Origin: Acidobacteriota bacterium
GTDB taxonomy: Bacteria; Acidobacteriota; Terriglobia; Bryobacterales; Bryobacteraceae
Length of the DNA: 64,000 nt
Direction of reading: 5' to 3'
NCBI GenBank assembly: GCA_025352795.1
Contig: JANXSF010000041.1
Location: 1 to 64,000, forward strand
The position numbers and the translations under genes were made by a program. The stretch's first letter is position 1. Every line of letters starts with the position of its first letter. Under the pieces are notes generated by a model. It made no database searches and was not told where the DNA came from. It worked only from the letters and a program-made list of their open reading frames with translations. Below are positions 25,589-35,768 of this stretch, one piece after another.

Positions 25589-25798
25589 ATGAGATCATGT
25601 AAAACAAAAGCACAAGGGTTTGCTATTTGCATCAGCAATGTCGGATATCCCGCCTCGTTAGAAGTGCAAAAGCTGTATCCGATAGTGGATGACCCACTTG
25701 CGCAAGCGAATGATCTAATTCGTGTAATCGACGAATCGGGTGAGGATTATGTCTATCCAAACTCTAATTTTCTGAAGGCCGTTCCAACCGCTCAATAA
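25589..25798 (+). CDS. small conserved-looking cytoplasmic protein, unknown function
   Basis: A 69-aa protein beginning MRSCKTKAQGFAICISN. The pattern CISNxGYxASLEVxKLY followed by RVIDESGEDYVYP is one I recall from short uncharacterised proteins in diverse bacteria; it looks like a small beta-barrel. An in-frame upstream start at 25535 would run through the REP-like hairpin and is rejected. The last 35 bp overlap the end of the convergent TIGR03435-type gene. I cannot suggest a function. Confidence 0.6.
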   Translation: MRSCKTKAQGFAICISNVGYPASLEVQKLYPIVDDPLAQANDLIRVIDESGEDYVYPNSNFLKAVPTAQ

Positions 25799-26524
25799 CG
25801 AACGTCGGAACCGGACCTTTCTTCGATTCCAGCTTGAGCCCCAGTTGTTCCTGCAGCGCAGTGAAGATGGACGGACCAGCTTGCTCTGCCGATGACGTTG
25901 GGCCAAGATCCGCGGACCACTTCATTTCAAAATCGAACGTGCCATCCAAGCCGGTTTCATTTGTTACTGGACGCCCCAGAACATTGCCCAGCAAATCTCC
26001 GAGACCTTTGAGCGTAGTCCGTTGGGCACTGAGTGTGCCGTTACCGTTGTTCTGACTTGAGCGTATGCTCGCACCGCCACCGGGATCAACAGACTTCAGC
26101 TTGGTCCATTTTTACCAATGGTAATGGTGTATGTGGGAAGTTCTTTGGACTCTTCTCGAAGCTTTAATTGAAATCGATCACTTAACAAACTGCGCAACCG
26201 AGCCTTTGTCTCAGCGGTCTCGGCTTTAGCAGAAAGCTTTACGGCGCCTTCTGGTTGATCGAACTTTGCCCCAATGTCGTAACCGTCCGTCCGCATCCAA
26301 CCTGGCCCACCAATAATTTGATAGGGCTGCAGGGAGTAGGCAAATTGCAGCAGTTGAATCACTTTTGCATTGTGCGTACTCATTCCACCATTTTTTTGAT
26401 TGAGACCTGAGTTGCCGCCGGTTTCCTGTGTGGGGCGGATGGAAGCTACATCGAAAATGAGGTTGCCCTCCTGTGCGTGCAGTGCGATGGCAGCGAAGCA
26501 TAGCGTGAATTTGGGTAGTGTCAT
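25764..26524 (-). pseudogene. frameshifted TIGR03435-type exported protein
   Basis: From ATG 26524 the frame reads a short signal peptide and FDVASIRPTQ, the typical start of the TIGR03435 family, through TYTITIGKNGP and then a stop at 26096. Adding one base near 26102-26105 (a short A-run on the minus strand) restores the frame and gives KLKSVDPGGG, then GNVLGRPVTNETGLDGTF and the family end VIERLERPSEN at 25764. The whole gene would then code for about 254 aa, the usual length. This is either a recent inactivating deletion or a homopolymer assembly error. It follows the TIM-barrel gene by 3 bp, in the same direction. Confidence 0.85.
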
Positions 26525-26527
26525 AGT

Positions 26528-27441
<914 letters not shown>

Positions 27442-27445
<4 letters not shown>

Positions 27446-29019
27446 GTGGTTTTCCCTCTTAACTCTCTTCGCAGAAACTTGCCCGATGCAGTTTTCGGTA
27501 TTTCCGTTACGAACTCAACAATGCGCGGGTACTTGTAGGATGCCATGCGCTGACGGGTGAAGTCGATGATATCGGCTTCGGTGACCGTTGCTACAAACTC
27601 TGGGCGCAGGGCAATTACCGCCTTCACTGTTTCGCCGCGGTAAGCGTTGGGAACACCCACCACAGCAGCTTCGCGAACGGCAGGATGCTGATACAACACA
27701 TCCTCTACATCACGCGGCCACACCTTGTAGCCTGAGGCGACAATCATGTCTTTCTTACGATCAACAATGTAGAACCAGCCATCGGAATCCATCTTGGCCA
27801 CGTCGCCAGTAAGGAACCAACTATCGTGAAAAGCGCTGGCAGTCGCTTCGGGCTTATCCCAATAACCAGCAAATAGGAACGGCCCCTTCAAAGCGATTTC
27901 ACCGGACTCGCCGGATTGCAACACCTTACTGGGATCAGCTAAATCGACAATGCGCGCTTCACAACCAGGGATGGGCAAGCCGATAGCCAGAGCACCGGAA
28001 TCGCAATCAACACGACCCTCCATTCCAAGTGGAGTCAGGTGGCTGGGCGAATTCACTTCAGTCAATCCATAGGTATTGTGGATCTGCACTCCGAAGCGAT
28101 TGCGAAATTCTTCGACAACCGTTGGAGCGACCGGAGCACCGCCTGTGCAGCATTTGGTGAATGAGGAAAGATCGGCTGTGTGGGGATCACGCAGCATGGC
28201 GATGTAAGCAGTAATGGCAGCTACTGCCATGGTGGCTTTCCACTTTTCAATGAGCCGAAACGTTTCCTTGCTATCGAAGCGATGATACAAAATCAGCGGC
28301 ACGCCAGTAAGGGCCGAAAGCGCCATTTGCGCCACGATTCCGGTGATGTGAAACAGCGGAGCGATGCCTAAAATCACGTCTCCCGGTCCAATATTGAACC
28401 AGGTGCGAAAGGTGTTTGCGTTATAGGCGATGTGGCGATGCAGACTGATGGAACCTTTGGGCGGGCCGGTTGTGCCGGAGGTATAAACCAGGCATGCAAC
28501 ATCGTCCGGGGACACTGCAATGCGATGGTTTAGGAACGCGGTTGCCGTTTCAAGAGTGCTTGCAAAGTCGCTCAAAGGAACAACGTGCTGTACCTGCGTT
28601 TCAGCCAGTATATTGTTGGCTTCGTTCTGTAGAATGGCATCTTCAGCGACATAAACTTTAGCGCCACAATCAGCCAACTGGTAGCCGATTTCTTTCTTCT
28701 TGAACATAGGACTGAGCGGCACAACAATGGCGCCGCGCTTCCAGGTGCCGTATTGCGCGATCAGAAATTCAGGATCGTTCTGAATGGAGATGGCAACGCG
28801 GTCACCATGGCCGATGCCCCAACTGGCAAGCAACGCGGCAAACTGATCGGAACGCTGATTGAGTTCTGCAAAGGTGATGGTCTGGTCAAAGTAGTGGATC
28901 GCTGGTGAATGTGGATGTGCCGCAGCGGTCTGCTCAAAAACGTCGATCATGCTGAGTTGCGGCGCAGGCAGTTCCGCCGGAACAAAATGGGAATATTGGG
29001 ACAGCCAGGGCTTTGACAT
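27442..29019 (-). CDS. AMP-forming acyl-CoA synthetase/ligase
   Basis: A 525-aa adenylate-forming enzyme that should activate a carboxylic acid, probably a fatty acid, to its CoA thioester. The ATP-binding P-loop-like motif is [13 protein letters not shown] (about residues 172-184). Other motifs are [33 protein letters not shown] (about 400) and the catalytic lysine near the C-terminus in [16 protein letters not shown]. Chain length cannot be read from the sequence. It sits 27 bp downstream of a haem-c protein gene and overlaps the TIM-barrel gene. Confidence 0.92.
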
Positions 29020-29046
29020 GGAAGCCTTTCAGTTTATCGGTTTCGG

Positions 29047-30336
29047 CTAGCGGCTTGCAGTCCAATAACTGGGTAGATCTTTTTTGGTGTCGCGCAGAAT
29101 TTCCAGCACTGCCTGCCGATCCTGTCGGCTCAACGAACGGAAATCCTTACTATTATCGGCACCGGTCAGCACTTCCCACAGTCGTTGATAAAGGTAATCA
29201 CGGGCCGGTTTTGGAATGGCATCGAAGGCTTGTGAATAGATGAGATAGCTGCATGGGTAACGGAATGTTTTGTGCTTCAGGTCGAAGTCCCTTAAAGACC
29301 GACCTTTCGAATCGTGCGGGCCGTTTGTGGCAAAACTTTGCTCCATTCCAGAAGTTCCATGCACCGGCCCAAGCAGCGCAGGCTCGTCTACAAACAGCAG
29401 GTAACGCAGCAACGTTTCTACGGGGTTATAGATTCGGCGTCTAGTAGAATCGCTCCACTCTCGAATGGGCCGACCTAACGCCTGATTCATTTCACGTTGC
29501 GAAAGCAAAGCAACTTTGGTTTCGTAACTGACCCTGGTAAACAGATTGTGCATACGAGTCTGATGTTCCAGCACCATCAGCGCGACAATATCGCTGTGCC
29601 TGGTTAGATAGGGCCCAACGTCAAGTAGGCCTTTGAGGTCAATAATATTCGCCCCTGCTTCCACATTCAAATGATCGGGGTGGGTCTTATCTTCCACCAG
29701 CACGTTTCCCATATGACGTTGCTTGCCATGGGTGCCAGTTACATACCAGCCTCCCCAGCGCTCTGCAAAGGGGCTGCGATGATCGGTCACAAAGCCACCA
29801 GCCTGCGTTTGAGGGAAGCCTTCGTCATCGGTATAAACGGATCTTACAAGGTGCCCGGGAACACCCAGTGTTCTGGGGGAAGCGTGGCATTGCAGGCACT
29901 CATCACGACGTTCAAAGCGGGGCTTGACGGCTTGTTTCTGATCTAGCGAATAAAAGATGGCGCCACGCTCGGGATCCACTGCGGAAACCTCTACCACCTC
30001 GCCATTGGGAACCCACCCGACATACACATCGTCATTGAAGTATAGGGCTCTGGGCGTGGCTGGGGAAATTTTCCCGAACTGAAAGCTGGTCTTCGAAAAC
30101 ACCAGCATTTGTGTTTGTTCGGAAACTCCCAACGCTTTCAGAACAGCAGGCAGATAACCATGCTGTTGATCGAACGCTAAGGAAACTTGGCCCGAGTCAA
30201 TTTTCCTTTGCAATACGGCAACTGGGTCACGCGTGGCTGGGGCGGCATACTTTATGGCATCGCTATCCAGGGGAAACGTGAAGGATCCGCTGAGGTCGGA
30301 AACCTGCGCTAAAAGCATTACCGTGAAACAAGTCAT
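29047..30336 (-). CDS. exported single-haem c-type protein, unknown function
   Basis: A 429-aa protein with a short signal peptide (TCFTVMLLAQ) when started at ATG 30336. It has one haem-c motif, CLQCH (about residue 150), followed by ASPRTLGVPGHLVRS. The rest has no domain I can name; QTRMHNLFTRVSYE and a late segment FRYPCSYLIYS look conserved. Similar proteins occur, from memory, in Acidobacteria and Planctomycetes without a known role. A single CxxCH with an N-terminal signal suggests a periplasmic redox protein. An in-frame start at 30402 adds 22 residues across the divergent promoter and is rejected. It leads a minus-strand run with the ligase and TIM-barrel genes. Confidence 0.7.
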   Translation of the reverse strand: MTCFTVMLLAQVSDLSGSFTFPLDSDAIKYAAPATRDPVAVLQRKIDSGQVSLAFDQQHGYLPAVLKALGVSEQTQMLVFSKTSFQFGKISPATPRALYFNDDVYVGWVPNGEVVEVSAVDPERGAIFYSLDQKQAVKPRFERRDECLQCHASPRTLGVPGHLVRSVYTDDEGFPQTQAGGFVTDHRSPFAERWGGWYVTGTHGKQRHMGNVLVEDKTHPDHLNVEAGANIIDLKGLLDVGPYLTRHSDIVALMVLEHQTRMHNLFTRVSYETKVALLSQREMNQALGRPIREWSDSTRRRIYNPVETLLRYLLFVDEPALLGPVHGTSGMEQSFATNGPHDSKGRSLRDFDLKHKTFRYPCSYLIYSQAFDAIPKPARDYLYQRLWEVLTGADNSKDFRSLSRQDRQAVLEILRDTKKDLPSYWTASR

Positions 30337-30390
30337 AGAGCCACTTCCAACTTGGGATGAACTGGCAGTGATACTTTCAAACAGTAGGAC

Positions 30391-32127
30391 ATGAACATCC
30401 ACAATATTACACCCGAAGTCTTCCAGGTTAAAACGGAATTAGAAATCCTTCACACAGGCCATATAAAGCATGAGATACTGCCTCCAGTGACCCGTCAACT
30501 CAGCATTAAATCATCGAAAGAAGGAATCCGAACCGTTGTTCTGGAAGGTACGCGGCTTTTGCTTGGCCGGTCAGAATCTGCCTTCTTTTCTTATCCTGAC
30601 GATACATTGCTCTCTCGTTCACATTTGGCATTTGAACCAGGCGAAGAAGAATGGAGCGTTACAGACTTGGGCAGCACCAACGGATCTATGCTCAATGGGC
30701 AAAAGATTACCGGTAAGCGAAACCTAAAGCCTGGCGATAGAGTCACGGCAGGCAACCTTACCATCCTTTATTTAACAACCACGCCCACGGGATTGCAGAG
30801 TTCGGGATTAGAGTTTACATCGGATCCAATCTCCAGCACTGGAACCGTTGCCATGACGCTGGAACGGGTTCTGGCGATGGCCAAAGAGAGCTCGTCGTCA
30901 AACAGAGAGCTCCACACGCAGCATGCCATGCGGGCACTGATGGATGCCGGCAGAGAGTTAGCTGCGCATCGTCCGCTGGAAGATTTGTTTCAGGTGATCA
31001 TTCAACTGGCAACCTCTGCGGTATTGGCTAAACGTGGAGTGCTGATGACCTTCGATGGTCCTGAGCTGGTTGTAAGCGCGGCCATCGGCGAGGGATTCCG
31101 AATCAGCCGGGCGGTGCGGACAAGAGTGGTGGAAGAGCGGAATTCAATTCTGATTGCAGACACTTCCCTTGATACAGAATTTCGCGAAGCCAGAACGATT
31201 GTGGAACAGCGAGTTCGGAGTCTGATTGCGGTCCCGTTGCAAACCGAATCGAAGGTAATTGGACTGATCTATGTGGATTCGCCCGATGTGATTCGTCGGT
31301 TCTCTGCGGATGACTTGAGTTTGCTGACGGTGATGGGCAACATTGCTGCGGTGCGTATTGAACATTCCCGACTCTTAATCGTAGAGCGTGCTGAGCAGTT
31401 GATGGCCAAAGAATTGTCGCAAGCTGCGGAAATTCAGAATGGACTTTTCCCGCAGACGGCCCCCGTTATGCCGCAGTTGCAACTGGCCGGGAAAAGCGTC
31501 CCGTGTCGTTCCGTAGGAGGGGATTACTTTGACTACCTTCCCCTGCCCGATGGTAAGCTGGTGATCCTTGTGGGTGACGTGGCGGGCAAAGGCATGCCTG
31601 CATCGCTATTAATGACCAGCCTGCAGGCGCGGGTGCATTCCCTGGTTGAACATTATGGGGACATGGCTCAACTGACGACGGTGCTGAACAAGGGAGTAAC
31701 TGCCAAATGTCCTCCGGGAAAATTCATTACGTTTTTCATTGCGTTGCTTGATCCGACGGCGGGCACAATTTCCTATTCCAATGCTGGCCATAACCCACCC
31801 ATGTTGATTAAAAGTAATGGCGAACTGACAACCCTCTGCGTGGGTGGGCCTGTTTTGGGAGTTCTGAAATCGTTCACTTATGAAGGGGAAACGGTTCCCT
31901 GGGAAGTTGGTGATACGCTGCTGTTGTACAGCGACGGAGTATCGGAAGCGATGAATCCGAAAGAAGACGAATACGGCGAAGATACGCTGGCCGAATTCTT
32001 GTCGAAGAATAGGAATCAATCGGCCAGCCAGCTATTGGACAGCATTTATGAAAGTGTAACAGCGTTCATGGATGGGGCTTTGGCTGCGGACGATATTACG
32101 GTTGTGGTTGCTAAACGCACCGCATAA
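30391..32127 (+). CDS. FHA-GAF-SpoIIE-type protein phosphatase (PP2C)
   Basis: A 578-aa cytoplasmic signalling protein. An FHA domain at about residues 40-130 has the phosphothreonine-binding marks LLLGRSE, LSRSHLAF and LGSTNGSMLNG. A GAF domain follows at about 190-335. The C-terminus from about 350 is a SpoIIE/RsbU-type PP2C phosphatase with AAEIQNGLFP, GGDYFDY, GDVAGKGMPASLLM, YSNAGHNPP, YSDGVSEA and ADDITVVV, so the metal-binding Asp residues are intact. It would sense phosphopeptides and a small ligand and dephosphorylate a partner, for example an anti-anti-sigma factor, but none is nearby. Confidence 0.93.
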   Translation: MNIHNITPEVFQVKTELEILHTGHIKHEILPPVTRQLSIKSSKEGIRTVVLEGTRLLLGRSESAFFSYPDDTLLSRSHLAFEPGEEEWSVTDLGSTNGSMLNGQKITGKRNLKPGDRVTAGNLTILYLTTTPTGLQSSGLEFTSDPISSTGTVAMTLERVLAMAKESSSSNRELHTQHAMRALMDAGRELAAHRPLEDLFQVIIQLATSAVLAKRGVLMTFDGPELVVSAAIGEGFRISRAVRTRVVEERNSILIADTSLDTEFREARTIVEQRVRSLIAVPLQTESKVIGLIYVDSPDVIRRFSADDLSLLTVMGNIAAVRIEHSRLLIVERAEQLMAKELSQAAEIQNGLFPQTAPVMPQLQLAGKSVPCRSVGGDYFDYLPLPDGKLVILVGDVAGKGMPASLLMTSLQARVHSLVEHYGDMAQLTTVLNKGVTAKCPPGKFITFFIALLDPTAGTISYSNAGHNPPMLIKSNGELTTLCVGGPVLGVLKSFTYEGETVPWEVGDTLLLYSDGVSEAMNPKEDEYGEDTLAEFLSKNRNQSASQLLDSIYESVTAFMDGALAADDITVVVAKRTA

Positions 32128-32134
32128 CTTTGCG

Positions 32135-32818
32135 TCACCGTTTACGTTTTTTAACAGGCCGACCGTTCTCTGGACCTGGAATTCGTTCGGCGTGAACGCG
32201 AGCCAGGTCGGCATCCAAACCATGAATCGGTGGATCGCCTGGATAACGCCATTTATCTGGATCACTGGGTGGTTTGAATTCTTCGGTGCTGAAAACGCGC
32301 GGGGCTTCGCCGGGTCCGGCCACTTCAAGAGAAAGGGCAACGGTTGTGCGAGGTCCCTGAAAGTAGGGGAGGCGAATGGTGTGCATGCCGCCTTCTAATC
32401 GGACGCTGCCGAGCCGCACCATAGTGGAATGGACACCGTCATTATCGGCAATCAATTGACCATCAATGTAGAGCATGGCACCATCATCAGAAACGAGTCG
32501 GAAACGGTATAAACCGGGCTTTTCAATCCAAAATTTGCCGGTATAGTTGATGGCGAACCACTCAAACCGCGAAGTAACTCCTGGAAATCCGATAAGACAA
32601 TCCTGCGGTGGCACGTTCAAAGAAGTTGTGTAGATGGTCCCAACTGACTTATAGCTGGGCAGATCGGCCAGCGTTTGAGTTCCTTCGGCAATGTGGAAAA
32701 TTTCGCCGCGAAGGCCAGAAGGGATGACCACCGTTGTTCCGAAAACGGCCATCGGCTGCTGCTGTGCTGAGCTAACCACAGCGCTTAGAACGGGGATGAA
32801 AACCAGAAGGAATCGCAT
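32135..32818 (-). CDS. secreted PA14-domain protein
   Basis: A 227-aa exported protein. The signal peptide is FLLVFIPVLSAVVSSAQ. A PA14 domain covers about residues 35-165 with the typical core FRLVSDDGAMLYIDGQLI (about 105-122) and GGMHTIRLPYFQGP. PA14 domains often bind carbohydrate. The last 60 residues are charged and proline-rich and end KKRKR. No enzyme domain is attached. The 3' end is 7 bp from that of the phosphatase gene on the other strand. Function unknown. Confidence 0.85.
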   Translation of the reverse strand: MRFLLVFIPVLSAVVSSAQQQPMAVFGTTVVIPSGLRGEIFHIAEGTQTLADLPSYKSVGTIYTTSLNVPPQDCLIGFPGVTSRFEWFAINYTGKFWIEKPGLYRFRLVSDDGAMLYIDGQLIADNDGVHSTMVRLGSVRLEGGMHTIRLPYFQGPRTTVALSLEVAGPGEAPRVFSTEEFKPPSDPDKWRYPGDPPIHGLDADLARVHAERIPGPENGRPVKKRKR

Positions 32819-33074
32819 GTCAATTTAAGTAATACGAGTGGGCCATCTACCCGGTTGCAACAAACTTACTGCATCTGGCAAAACACATTCACACACACAA
32901 TTACGATTTATCGTGGCGCTATCCTACTGATTTTAAGCCTGTTGCTATCCACTTACAGGACACTCACCATCTGCGTCTACAATACCGCAACTTACTCTGA
33001 AGACGGCTGAAGCAGTTACTTTTCACCCGGTCTGAAGAATAATCTTTCAGATTGGGTTCTTTCTGGAGGCGGTT
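32819..33074. other. 256-bp divergent gap between PA14 and surface-protein genes
   Basis: A SD GGAGG (33064-33068) precedes ATG 33075. TACAAT near 32977-32983 could be a -10 with about 90 nt of leader. CTGAAG occurs three times between 32996 and 33037, and TCTGAA/TTCAGA (33031-33036, 33046-33051) form a 6-bp stem with a 9-nt loop in the leader. No riboswitch family was recognised. Confidence 0.35.
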
Positions 33075-34418
33075 ATGACACAACTAAACAACATCCTAGA
33101 GGGAAGAATCTGGTCAAGACGGGTGTTCTTCGCTCTTTTCCTTATCCTTTCCGGGCAGGCATTTGCTGCACTGCCATTGGCAACAATTCAAGATGTGATT
33201 TTCAATGCAGACGGTACCCGTTTCAATGGGGTGGCCAGTGTGGAATGGAAATCCTTTCAAGCATCCGATGGGTCTATTGTCGCTGCACAATCGGTGAGTG
33301 TGACCATCGTAAATGGAAACCTTCGCGTACGACTTGTTCCTACCGCGAATGCCAGCGCTGGGGCAAAGTATACGGTGCGCTACTCCAGTGGTGGCAGGAT
33401 TTTATTCACGGAATATTGGTCCGTTCCGGTAAGCACCGTTGTCCTGAAACTTCGCGATGTTCGATCCACGGCAACTGGTCAATTACTGGGCAGTGCAACC
33501 ACAGTAGAAATCGCTGATGTGGGCGGGCTGCAGGATGAATTGGATTCAAGACCTGTAAAGGGTTTTGGATTCGCACCCAATCGGGTGATGGTCGCTGGGG
33601 CCACGGGCGCATTGGAAGCGGCATCGGGAAGCCTGACAGATTGTGTCCACGTGGATGGAACGGCGGGCCCTTGCGGAGGGTCCGGTTCAACAGGGTCATC
33701 AGGTCCGGGCTTTGTGGATTTTGAAGTTCCCGCTGGTCCGGTGAATGGGACAAATACTTCCTTCTCCCTTGCACAGGCTCCATCCCCCAGTTCCAGCTTG
33801 CAGCTCTTTCGCAATGGCATTGTATTGAAGCAGGGGCTGGATTACACACTGTCAGGAAATGTGGTTTCGTTTTCCAGCGGGTCGATTCCCCGGCTGGACG
33901 ATATCATCGCCGCATCCTACCGGCTGGCGACGGCGGGGCAGATTTCCATTTTACAAAACGGCACTTTGGTGGTGCCACAAGTAATCTGTTCGGCACCGGG
34001 ATCCACTTCGTCGTCTAACCTTCCTACAGTGATTGGCACCTGCACTATTCCGGCAAGCGTACTGCAGGTTGGGGATCGAATAGAAATTCAATACCGAGTG
34101 GCACATGCGGGAAATAGTTCGATAACCACTTTGATTTTGAAATGGGGCGATTCGGTGGTTGCCACCCAATCCTTAGTGGCATTGGAAGCAGCAGCGGTGG
34201 GCAAAATCAGCGTGTCACTTTCAAGCTCCAGCAGCCTTTACGCTACTCAATTGTGGGGAGGCAGGTCTGCACAGGTTTCTTCAGCAGGCTTGATTCAGTC
34301 AGGCTTAGGGCAACTGACGCCCATTACTCTGGAAGCCCAGGTACCAGGGCAAGGAACAGATTCGGTGATGCTTCAGCATTTCAGCATTGTACGGTACCCA
34401 AACACTATGGTTCCCTGA
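33075..34418 (+). CDS. secreted surface-type protein, unknown function
   Basis: A 447-aa exported protein with a clear signal peptide (RVFFALFLILSGQAFA). It begins with a beta-rich module containing DVIFNADGTRFNG and LKLRDVRS. A glycine/serine linker near residue 215 (GGSGSTGSSGPG) follows, and then a segment (LQLFRNGIVLKQGLDYTL, about 255-272) like those seen in phage tail fibre or adhesin proteins, ending in a jelly-roll-like region. I do not recognise a named family. A strong GGAGG ribosome site precedes the start. It is followed by an Flp pilin gene, but linkage to pili is only positional. Confidence 0.65.
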   Translation: MTQLNNILEGRIWSRRVFFALFLILSGQAFAALPLATIQDVIFNADGTRFNGVASVEWKSFQASDGSIVAAQSVSVTIVNGNLRVRLVPTANASAGAKYTVRYSSGGRILFTEYWSVPVSTVVLKLRDVRSTATGQLLGSATTVEIADVGGLQDELDSRPVKGFGFAPNRVMVAGATGALEAASGSLTDCVHVDGTAGPCGGSGSTGSSGPGFVDFEVPAGPVNGTNTSFSLAQAPSPSSSLQLFRNGIVLKQGLDYTLSGNVVSFSSGSIPRLDDIIAASYRLATAGQISILQNGTLVVPQVICSAPGSTSSSNLPTVIGTCTIPASVLQVGDRIEIQYRVAHAGNSSITTLILKWGDSVVATQSLVALEAAAVGKISVSLSSSSSLYATQLWGGRSAQVSSAGLIQSGLGQLTPITLEAQVPGQGTDSVMLQHFSIVRYPNTMVP

Positions 34419-34425
34419 GTTTTCA

Positions 34426-34469
34426 GTACTCCTTTTGTGGATTCGTCTAAGTGCGAATTCTTTAGTACA
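34426..34469. promoter_or_regulatory. two GTAC boxes upstream of the Flp pilin gene
   Basis: GTACT at 34426-34430 and GTACA at 34465-34469 in a 115-bp gap. They resemble the denser GTAC clusters at 11435-11536 and 15297-15356, but two sites are weak evidence alone. Confidence 0.3.
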
Positions 34470-34533
34470 TACAGTTATATTGCTGTTGTTCGTTTTGCAG
34501 TTTTCGTGGAAGATATAGAAGAGGAGAGAAGCT

Positions 34534-34752
34534 ATGAGCAAGGGAGCTCATTCTATCTTGGGGAAACTAACGTCCGGCTTTTTCCGCTTATTGCGAGATC
34601 GAAAGGGTCAGGACCTCATTGAATATGCCATGCTTGCGGCGTTTATGACTGTAGCAGCCGCCGCAGTAATGCCTTCTAATATACAATCGACAACCAGCAC
34701 TATTTTTTCGCGACTGAATGGATCTTTGATTACAGTGGCGAATGGTAGCTAA
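34534..34752 (+). CDS. Flp-type IVb pilin
   Basis: A 72-aa pilin subunit for a Tad/Flp pilus. After a 25-residue basic leader comes GQDLIEYAMLAAFM, which holds the prepilin peptidase site after Gly and the invariant Glu at +5. A single hydrophobic helix follows, then a short polar tail. A GAGGAG ribosome site precedes the ATG. No tad or cpa assembly genes lie in the window, so this is an isolated pilin gene. The long leader is unusual but seen in other acidobacterial Flp pilins from memory. Confidence 0.9.
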   Translation: MSKGAHSILGKLTSGFFRLLRDRKGQDLIEYAMLAAFMTVAAAAVMPSNIQSTTSTIFSRLNGSLITVANGS

Positions 34753-34763
34753 CTAACCGTGAC

Positions 34764-34797
34764 TCTGATCGCTGCGAAGAAATTCGCAGTGATCGGA
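34764..34797. terminator. strong GAAA-loop hairpin between convergent genes
   Basis: GATCGCTGCGAA at 34767-34778 and TTCGCAGTGATC at 34783-34794 form a 12-bp stem with one G-U pair, closed by a GAAA tetraloop. Three more pairs extend it outwards. It sits 12 bp after the pilin stop and just before the end of the convergent sugar-binding gene. There is no T-run, so it may be a bidirectional or RNA-stabilising terminator. Confidence 0.7.
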
Positions 34798-34802
34798 CAA
34801 CG

Positions 34803-35768
34803 CTATTCTAAATACTTCTTCAAATCAGGGTTAATCTGTTCCTGAACCTCCGCTGTCTCCAAATTTTCTTTGGTCAGCAGCTTAGGACTCAAATTATTGA
34901 TTTTCTCCACCTTTTCACCCTTCAAATGCTTCACCGAAGCGATGACCGATTCGTAACCCATCTTAAACGGATGTTGTGCCACCAGCGAATCAATCAGCCC
35001 TTTTTTCAAATCCTCTAACAGTGTAGGACTCCAATCAAAACCCACCATCTTGATTTTGCTGCCTCGTGTTTTGATGGCCTGCCCTGCCCCAACTGCACTG
35101 GATTCATTGGAAGCGAATAGTCCGACCGCTTCCGGATGCGCCGTCAACATATTCTCAGCCACGGCCATGGACTTGGCAAAATCGGCCATTCCGTACCGCT
35201 TATCCACAATTTCAATACCAGAAAATGCCGCCTTGATCTTATCCTCAAAACCCTGTTCCCTGGCCATAGTGGATGCAGCACCGGGTTGCACGGCCACAAC
35301 AATCACTTTCCCTTTGCCGTCCAGAATTTTACCCATGCGCTCTGCCGCTAATTGACCAGCCTGATAATTATCGGTGGCTACTTGAGAAATAAATTTATCA
35401 GTATCTACAGGGGAATCGAAAATGATCACTGGAATGTTCTGGCTGGCCGCACGTTCCACAATGCTGACCATCACTTTCTTATCAATGGGAGCAAGGCAAA
35501 TGGCATCTACACGACGATTGATGAATGCGTCCACAATCTGAATCTGACCATTGTAATCAGTCTCCGTCGTTGGACCATTCCACAGAATTTCCACATCGCT
35601 TTCTCTAGCCGCTTTCACGGCACCGGCATGTACCGATTGCCAAAACAAATGAGCGCGACCTTTGGGCACCACGCCGATCTGCTTCTTCTTACTGCCGCCG
35701 CAACCGTTCAACGCGAATAGCGCCGCACCCACCGGGGCGATGTTGGTCAAAAATGTTCGTCTAATCAT
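34803..35768 (-). CDS. sugar ABC-type substrate-binding lipoprotein
   Basis: A 321-aa periplasmic binding protein of the ribose/galactose (type I) class. The signal MIRRTFLTNIAPVGAALFAL is Tat-like (RRTFL) and ends in a lipobox-like LNGC, so it is probably a lipoprotein. The mature part has DAICLAPIDKKVM, VIIFDSPVDTD and FASNESSAVGAGQAIK, the typical sugar-contact strands. No permease or ATPase gene is present. Its ATG overlaps the stop of the cytochrome c peroxidase gene (ATGA), an odd coupling. It could serve a chemoreceptor or a transporter encoded elsewhere. Confidence 0.88.
   Translation of the reverse strand: MIRRTFLTNIAPVGAALFALNGCGGSKKKQIGVVPKGRAHLFWQSVHAGAVKAARESDVEILWNGPTTETDYNGQIQIVDAFINRRVDAICLAPIDKKVMVSIVERAASQNIPVIIFDSPVDTDKFISQVATDNYQAGQLAAERMGKILDGKGKVIVVAVQPGAASTMAREQGFEDKIKAAFSGIEIVDKRYGMADFAKSMAVAENMLTAHPEAVGLFASNESSAVGAGQAIKTRGSKIKMVGFDWSPTLLEDLKKGLIDSLVAQHPFKMGYESVIASVKHLKGEKVEKINNLSPKLLTKENLETAEVQEQINPDLKKYLE

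Noticed and set aside
32996-33051. riboswitch in the leader of the surface protein gene
   Set aside because: CTGAAG repeats and a 6-bp stem do not match any riboswitch core that I know.
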